From contig JAEZWQ010000013.1 in NCBI GenBank assembly GCA_023420085.1, forward strand, positions 1 through 17,154: a stretch of DNA of 17,154 bases. Reading direction: 5' to 3'. The position numbers and the translations under genes were made by a program. The notes under the pieces were generated by a model. The model worked only from the letters and a program-made list of their open reading frames with translations, did no database searches and was not told the DNA's origin. How positions within the stretch are numbered: position 1 is the stretch's first letter; every line of letters begins with the position of its first letter. The stretch comes from Bacillota bacterium (GTDB taxonomy: Bacteria; Bacillota; Clostridia; Lachnospirales; Lachnospiraceae). Shown here piece by piece: positions 13,387 to 17,154 of this stretch.

Positions 13387-14598
13387 ATGAAAGAAAAGAA
13401 GTTTCATTTAGGATTAGTTCCAAGACTTATTATTGCCATTATTCTTGGTATTCTAATCGGCCAGTTTTTACCTGAATTTATTTGTAGACTTATTGTTACA
13501 GCATCAGGTATATTTAGTTCATTCTTAAAATTTGTAATTCCATTGATGATTTTAGCGTATGTTACAATGGGAATAGCAGATTTGACTCAAGGTGCAGGGA
13601 AATTATTATTAATTACGGTAGGAATTGCATACGTATCTACTATAATTGCAGGAGCTTTTTCTTATACAGTATCAAGCAATCTTTTCCCATCATTCATGGA
13701 TCAAAGTGCCCTTGATAAAATTGCTCAGACAGCAGGAAATTCTTTAGATCCATATTTCAGTATTAATGTTACACCTATTATTGATACGTTAGCTGCTGTA
13801 CTTTTGGCATTTATTTTAGGATTATGTCTTTCAACACTAAGAGGAAAAACAATAGGTTCTACATTATATGAATCTATGAAAGACTTCTCTGGTATTATTG
13901 ATAAAGTATTGCATTCAGTAATAATTCCTTTATTGCCGCTATATATATGTGGTACATTTATTGATATGACAAAATCAGGAAAAACATTTGTTATATTAGG
14001 AATTTTATGGAAAGTATTCGTAGTTGTAATTATTATGCATTTTATAATACTATTGTTCCAATTTGTAGTGGCTGGATCAGTAAGTAAAAATAATCCTTTC
14101 AGATTAATTAAAAATCAGATCCGTGGTTATTTAACAGCAGTGGGAACTCAATCATCAGCAGCTACAATACCTGTAAACTTAGAATGTGCTAAAGCTGATG
14201 GCATTTCAGAAGAAATCAGAAATTTTGTTGTACCACTATGTGCTAATATACATATGTCAGGATCAATTATAACAATTACAGCTTGTTCAACAGCAGTTTG
14301 TTTGATGAATCAGATACCTATAAGCTTGGCAACGGTTATTCCTTTTGTTGCAACTCTAGGTATTGCTATGGTGTCATCACCAGGAGCACCAGGAGGATCT
14401 ATAATGACAGCTCTTCCATTCTTATGGATGATATTTGGAAAAGAATTAGGAGATCCAAACGGCCCATTATGTGCAATAATGGTTGCATTATATATTACTC
14501 AAGATAGTTTTGGAACAGCTTGTAATGTATCTGGAGATAATGCTATAGGTGTAATTATTGACACAATATATAAGAAGTTTATTGTGAAGAGAGCATAG
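13387..14598 (+). CDS. Dicarboxylate/amino acid:cation symporter (DAACS family)
   Basis: A 403-aa membrane protein that imports an amino acid or dicarboxylate with Na+ or H+. The N-terminus has RLIIAIILGILIGQFLP, as is typical of the family. The serine-rich re-entrant loop reads GTQSSAAT at residues 253-260. It is followed by PLCANIHMSGSIITIT, then the second re-entrant loop SSPGAPGGS, and finally QDSFGTACNVSGDNAIGVII, which corresponds to the substrate and cation site. The open frame reaches 13336, but AAGGAGG at 13372-13378 with 8-nt spacing selects the ATG at 13387. It is divergent from argG and has its own promoter and terminator. Neighbouring arginine genes make an amino acid substrate (aspartate, for instance, is used by ArgG) an attractive but unproven guess. 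Confidence 0.9.
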   Translation: MKEKKFHLGLVPRLIIAIILGILIGQFLPEFICRLIVTASGIFSSFLKFVIPLMILAYVTMGIADLTQGAGKLLLITVGIAYVSTIIAGAFSYTVSSNLFPSFMDQSALDKIAQTAGNSLDPYFSINVTPIIDTLAAVLLAFILGLCLSTLRGKTIGSTLYESMKDFSGIIDKVLHSVIIPLLPLYICGTFIDMTKSGKTFVILGILWKVFVVVIIMHFIILLFQFVVAGSVSKNNPFRLIKNQIRGYLTAVGTQSSAATIPVNLECAKADGISEEIRNFVVPLCANIHMSGSIITITACSTAVCLMNQIPISLATVIPFVATLGIAMVSSPGAPGGSIMTALPFLWMIFGKELGDPNGPLCAIMVALYITQDSFGTACNVSGDNAIGVIIDTIYKKFIVKRA

Positions 14599-14645
14599 AG
14601 AAAATATATAATTAATGTTTATATAATATATAATATTAAGTATTT

Positions 14646-14675
14646 AAGCATCTACTATATGTAGGTGCTTTTTTT
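14646..14675 (+). terminator. Intrinsic terminator of the symporter gene
   Basis: AAGCATCTAC (14646-14655), loop TATAT, GTAGGTGCTT (14661-14670) gives a 10-bp stem with one G-U pair. It is followed at once by a run of T (14669-14675). Confidence 0.85.
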
Positions 14676-14763
14676 GTACCGCCCTCTTACGTAGAAAAAA
14701 ATGGGTTCAAAGGGAGATTAAAGGCATAGTAAAAAATTATGATTTTCATGATATTTATTCAAA

Positions 14764-14781
14764 TTTTGGACTTGTCCAAAA
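14764..14781. repeat. Perfect 18-bp palindrome beyond the broken doc gene
   Basis: TTTTGGAC, TT, GTCCAAAA. The two-base centre makes it a poor RNA hairpin loop unless the stem opens. It could be a weak terminator for the minus-strand doc remnant (stop at 14786-14788) or a protein-binding site. The surrounding 14676-14785 stretch holds no recognisable gene. Confidence 0.4.
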
Positions 14782-14785
14782 GCGA

Positions 14786-15162
14786 CTAAAGAATATGATT
14801 TTTGACCCACAATAATAAATTTTCCTCAGATTTCTTTGAAGATGCAACTAAAAGAATAATTTCAATTAATTCATCTTGAGTATATTCTAAAGAATAACCA
14901 TTGAGTTCTAGAAGAACAAGCATAGTATGCTCTCCAATTCTTTTATTACCATCAAGAAATGGATGGCTTTTTATTAAAGAAAATGAAAGATAAACAATTT
15001 TTTAATAGTGCCAAGATGTAGGTCTGTACCATCAAATGTATGAAAGGGAGAACTTATAGATAAATCTAATAGATTTTCATCTCTTATACCAAATTCTCCA
15101 CCAAATTGATCAATTAAAGATTTATGAAGTGAAAGGATTTGTTCTTTGTTTAATCTAATAAT
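14786..15162 (-). pseudogene. Doc-type (Fic-fold) toxin, inactivated by three frameshifts
   Basis: Piecing three frames together gives a full Doc-like toxin: IIRLNKEQILSLHKSLIDQF and GIRDENLLDLSISSPF, then TFDGTDLHLGTIKKL, then LSFSLIKSHPFLDGNKRIGE and HTMLVLLELNGYSLEYTQDE, then LLVASSKKSEENLLLWVKNH. The catalytic motif HPFLDGNKR is intact in the DNA. The breaks are a 1-nt loss after SPF (near 15032), a 2-nt loss near 15000, and an extra T in a T-run near 14853. The expected first codon is ATT after an in-frame TAA, with no ATG, GTG or TTG. In life Doc phosphorylates EF-Tu and is neutralised by Phd. No active toxin can be made here. The start region overlaps the end of the antitoxin gene, the standard phd-doc arrangement. 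Confidence 0.82.
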
Positions 15163-15401
15163 TTAGCCAATTCCTCATAAGCTTTTTTATTTTTCTCCAT
15201 AAGTCGTTTAGAAATAATAGAAATATCTTCATCATCAGCAGTTTTTAAAGAATCAAACTTACTATAATCAAGAATAATATATTTAGGGTTGTTATTTTTT
15301 AAAATAACAGCAGAACCCATTTCATCAACTAAACGAGCTACTTTGGAAAAGTTTCGGTTTGCTTCAGTTATAGAAACAAGAGAATTTGTATTAATTTTCA
15401 T
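15150..15401 (-). CDS. Phd/YefM family antitoxin
   Basis: An 83-aa protein beginning MKINTNSLVSITEANRNFSK, the Phd/YefM DNA-binding fold, continuing with VARLVDEMGSAVILKNNNPK and YIILDYSKFDSL. The acidic and charged C-terminal tail (about 55-83) is the part that wraps the toxin in this family. GGAGG (complement of 15410-15414) lies 8 nt before the ATG at 15401; the upstream in-frame TTG is part of that ribosome binding site. The partner toxin gene downstream is broken, so this is an orphan antitoxin. It may persist as an autorepressor, as an anti-addiction factor against related toxins, or simply because its loss has not happened yet. Confidence 0.85.
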   Translation of the reverse strand: MKINTNSLVSITEANRNFSKVARLVDEMGSAVILKNNNPKYIILDYSKFDSLKTADDEDISIISKRLMEKNKKAYEELAKLLD

Positions 15402-15421
15402 AAAATCAACCTCCAATTAAA

Positions 15422-15430
15422 ACTATACCA
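15422..15430 (-). promoter_or_regulatory. Extended -10 candidate for the Phd-type antitoxin
   Basis: On the minus strand TGG followed by TATAGT lies about 21 nt before the antitoxin ATG; no clear -35. The start point would fall directly at the ribosome binding site, giving a very short leader. Confidence 0.3.
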
Positions 15431-15512
15431 TAAAATAGGATGAATTAAACCTATTTAAGAAAGAAGGTAATAATATCGCAAAGGATGGAATATATAGAGG
15501 TGTGAGAATTGA

Positions 15513-16094
15513 TTCGCCAAAAATGGTTTTCTAAACTACAATTTCGTTCAAAATAAGACGAAAATTTAAAAAGATCAGTAATGAGAGGCCTTCCTGAAAA
15601 TTTAGATAAGGATCATTTTCAAAAACAACCTTAGTTTGCCAAAGAAAGATATTATTGAAATGATAAAACCTAAATTGAAAGATTTTGAGATTGAAAATAA
15701 ATTAAAAGAAGATAAGGTTTTAGATAATGAGAAATTAAAAGAAAATATTTTAAAGTAAATATCTATATTAAATAGCAATTTACAAATCATCTATGAAAAA
15801 TTCAAAAATAAAAATATTTCAAAAGAAGAATATATAGAGGCAAAATCTCTTATACAAGATAAAAGATATTATTGGAGAGTAAAGTGGAAGAATTGAAGTT
15901 AGAGAAGATTGATTCAAATAAAGAAACAGATATTACTGTATTAGATGAGAATAGCTTATTAAAAGTATATGTAAATAGTTATATTGAAAAAATAATTATT
16001 TCAAGAACTGGAGGTATAGAGATTGTAGAGGCATAGGTATATATAATCAAAGACTCATAATTTCGCCAAATTAAAATTTAATACGCCAAAATGG
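15513..16094. repeat. Short CGCCAAA direct repeats flanking the recombinase remnant
   Basis: ATTCGCCAAAAATGG at 15512-15526 and ATACGCCAAAATGG at 16081-16094 are nearly the same, about 570 nt apart on either side of the recombinase remnant. A third partial copy, TTTCGCCAAA, lies at 16061-16070. They could be element ends or attachment-site remains. Confidence 0.35.
15640..16036 (+). pseudogene. C-terminal remnant of a large serine recombinase (probable)
   Basis: Two joined frames give a lysine/glutamate-rich coiled coil and tail. The first contains IIEMIKPKLKDFEIENKLKE, a TAA after ENILK, then ISILNSNLQIIYEKF and ISKEEYIEAKSLIQDK. After a +1 shift near 15865 the second runs SKVEELKLEKIDSNKE, DENSLLKVYVNSYIEKIIIS and ends GGIEIVEA at a TAG (16034-16036). 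The YEKFKNxxISKEEYIE pattern and the final VNSYIEKIII segment resemble the coiled coil and last domain of large serine recombinases from integrative elements of Firmicutes. No catalytic resolvase domain is present. The 15420-15640 stretch upstream has short broken frames (for example MRGLPENLDKDHF) that may belong to the same or another lost gene. Assignment is by pattern only. Confidence 0.45.
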
Positions 16095-16095
16095 A

Positions 16096-16132
16096 AATAG
16101 TGGCGAGATTATTCTCGCCATTATTGGTTTTT
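16096..16132 (+). terminator. Hairpin with T-run upstream of the Fic gene
   Basis: TGGCGAGA (16101-16108), loop TTAT, TCTCGCCA (16113-16120) is a perfect 8-bp stem. It extends outward by 5 more pairs including one G-T (16096-16100 with 16121-16125). TTTTT follows at 16128-16132. It would stop transcripts from the recombinase remnant before the Fic promoter. Confidence 0.5.
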
Positions 16133-16165
16133 CATAGCCAAATATGATATAATGGCTATGAAAAA
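16124..16165 (+). promoter_or_regulatory. Fic promoter wrapped in a 13-bp-arm palindrome (probable operator)
   Basis: TTGGTT (16124-16129), 18-nt spacer and TGA plus perfect TATAAT (16148-16153, extended -10). Exact inverted arms TTTTTCATAGCCA (16128-16140) and TGGCTATGAAAAA (16153-16165) surround the -10 with a 12-nt centre. The predicted start point is near 16160, so the palindrome cannot be fully transcribed and must act as DNA, most simply as a repressor site. Confidence 0.55.
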
Positions 16166-16179
16166 AAGGAGGTGCTGTT

Positions 16180-17154
16180 CTGAGAAAATTTAATTATTTA
16201 AAACTTATGGAACTATCTTTACCTGTTAATATATATCATACCATTGCAAAAATCCATGAATATAAGGGAAAGCAGGAACTTTATGTTGAAAATTATCCTG
16301 ATATTTTGGAAAAGATGATAGATGTTGCAAAAATACAAAGCACAAAGTCTTCTAATGCTATTGAAGGAATTTATACCAATGACACAAGACTTAAAGAACT
16401 GATGAATAAAAAAGCAGAACCGAAAAATAGAAATGAAGAAGAAATTGCAGGGTATAGACATGTGCTTGATATAATACATGAAAATTATGAATATATAGGA
16501 TTTAACAAAAATGACATCTTAACACTTCATAATCAGTTGTATTCTTATTCCTATGTAAATCACAAGGGAAAATTTAAGACGATGGATAATACCATTGTAG
16601 AAGTAGATGCTTTCGGAAATAAGAAAGTACGATTCCAACCGGTGAGCAGTTTTGAAACGGAAAGTTGCTTTGATGAAATGGCGAAAGCTTACAACGAAGC
16701 AGTGAAAGCAAATATTCCCCCACTCATTTTAATCCCAACACTTATACATGATTTCTTATGTATTCATCCCTTTGATGATGGGAATGGAAGAATGAGCAGG
16801 ATATTGACACTTCTTTTGCTTTATAAGTTCGGTTATTTTGTTGGAAGATATATCAGTATAGAGATGCTTATTGAAGAAAGTAAAGATTCTTATTACGAAG
16901 AATTACAGAATTCTAGTGAAAAATGGCATACTGGAGAAAATGATGAACTTCCGTTCATAAAGTATATGTTAGGGATTTTCTTAAAAGCATATAAAGAATG
17001 TGATGATAGATTCAACTTAATTGGAAAAGAAAAACTAACTTCACCGGAAAGGGTATTTTCTGTTATTCAAAAATCACTAGAACCGCTTTCCAAAAAGGAT
17101 ATTATGATTCTTTGTCCTGACATATCTCAAAGGACAATAGAACGAGCTTTAAAA
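16180..17154 (+). CDS. Fic family protein (AMPylator-type), partial, CTG start
   Basis: 325 codons stay open to the window edge. Fic enzymes usually transfer AMP from ATP to protein side chains. The catalytic loop HPFDDGNGRMSRIL is complete, with the catalytic His and the GNGR phosphate-binding residues. Near residues 55-60, SNAIEG fits the S-x-x-x-E-G inhibitory helix placed N-terminal to the Fic core, that is a class II self-inhibited Fic. The C-terminal part (after about 285) looks like the start of a winged-helix domain. The family N-terminus (M)RKF(D/N)Y aligns with CTG-AGA-AAA-TTT-AAT-TAT at 16180. AAAGGAGGT (16165-16173) is ideally placed for that CTG. The next ATG, 16207, has no ribosome binding site and would cut 9 residues. 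The base composition is less AT-biased than the flanks, suggesting transfer. Confidence 0.85.
   Translation, partial: MRKFNYLKLMELSLPVNIYHTIAKIHEYKGKQELYVENYPDILEKMIDVAKIQSTKSSNAIEGIYTNDTRLKELMNKKAEPKNRNEEEIAGYRHVLDIIHENYEYIGFNKNDILTLHNQLYSYSYVNHKGKFKTMDNTIVEVDAFGNKKVRFQPVSSFETESCFDEMAKAYNEAVKANIPPLILIPTLIHDFLCIHPFDDGNGRMSRILTLLLLYKFGYFVGRYISIEMLIEESKDSYYEELQNSSEKWHTGENDELPFIKYMLGIFLKAYKECDDRFNLIGKEKLTSPERVFSVIQKSLEPLSKKDIMILCPDISQRTIERALK

Noticed and set aside
14702..14716. GGGTTCAAAGGG resembling a tRNA T-loop
   Set aside because: No matching acceptor, anticodon or D-arm can be drawn around it.
16158..16193. Short 11-codon frame from the ATG at 16158, upstream of Fic
   Set aside because: The ATG lies at or before the predicted transcription start and has no ribosome binding site of its own; the frame simply contains the Fic Shine-Dalgarno.
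16219..16479. Open frame on the minus strand opposite Fic
   Set aside because: It lies entirely within the well-supported Fic coding sequence and resembles no family.
1..17154. CRISPR array
   Set aside because: No regularly spaced repeats are visible; the only repeats are the operator pair and the scattered CGCCAAA copies.

Overview
The window is a low-GC segment, very probably from an anaerobic Firmicute of the Clostridia/Tissierellia type. The basis is the strong A/T codon bias, AGGAGG-type ribosome binding sites, consensus SigA promoters, a Gram-positive style lipoprotein, and Firmicute-type families (YoaK, ArgG/ArgH, Phd/Doc, Fic, large serine recombinase). I cannot name the genus from the sequence alone.

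Layout. At 1-674 (minus) is the N-terminal part of a KdpD-like membrane sensor (DUF4118 type) that runs off the left edge. At 821-1492 (plus) is a YoaK/DUF1275 membrane protein. At 1602-2355 is a LysR-type regulator broken by two frameshifts and missing its C-terminus. A shared hairpin separates it from the next block.

The most interesting block is 2439-9820. A minus-strand regulator of 687 aa joins a LacI DNA-binding head, a LacI-type periplasmic-binding-like domain and a complete extra solute-binding-protein domain. It is divergent from a plus-strand operon: lipoprotein solute-binding protein, ABC ATPase, fused double permease, glycerophosphodiester phosphodiesterase (GDPD) and an O6-alkylguanine-DNA alkyltransferase. 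The genes are packed with gaps of 5-9 nt or overlaps of 8-11 nt. Back-to-back promoters lie between regulator and operon. A LacI-type operator sits just after the operon start point, and a near-identical copy lies inside the regulator's own helix-turn-helix coding sequence. My reading is an importer for a phosphodiester or phosphorylated metabolite that is hydrolysed in the cytoplasm, controlled by a repressor that carries its own solute-binding module.

At 10052-13143 (minus) is an argG-argH-acetyltransferase operon. Its promoter is perfect consensus, and the ~90-nt leader contains a strong intrinsic terminator before the argG ribosome binding site, so an attenuation switch is likely. Divergent from it, at 13387-14598, is a DAACS-family amino acid/dicarboxylate symporter with its own terminator.

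From 14786 to the right edge the DNA looks like decayed accessory material: an intact Phd-type antitoxin next to a Doc toxin gene with three frameshifts and no normal start codon, the C-terminal remains of what looks like a large serine recombinase, short CGCCAAA repeats, and a Fic-family AMPylator gene cut by the window edge. The Fic gene appears to start with CTG and has a 13-bp-arm palindrome wrapped around its promoter.
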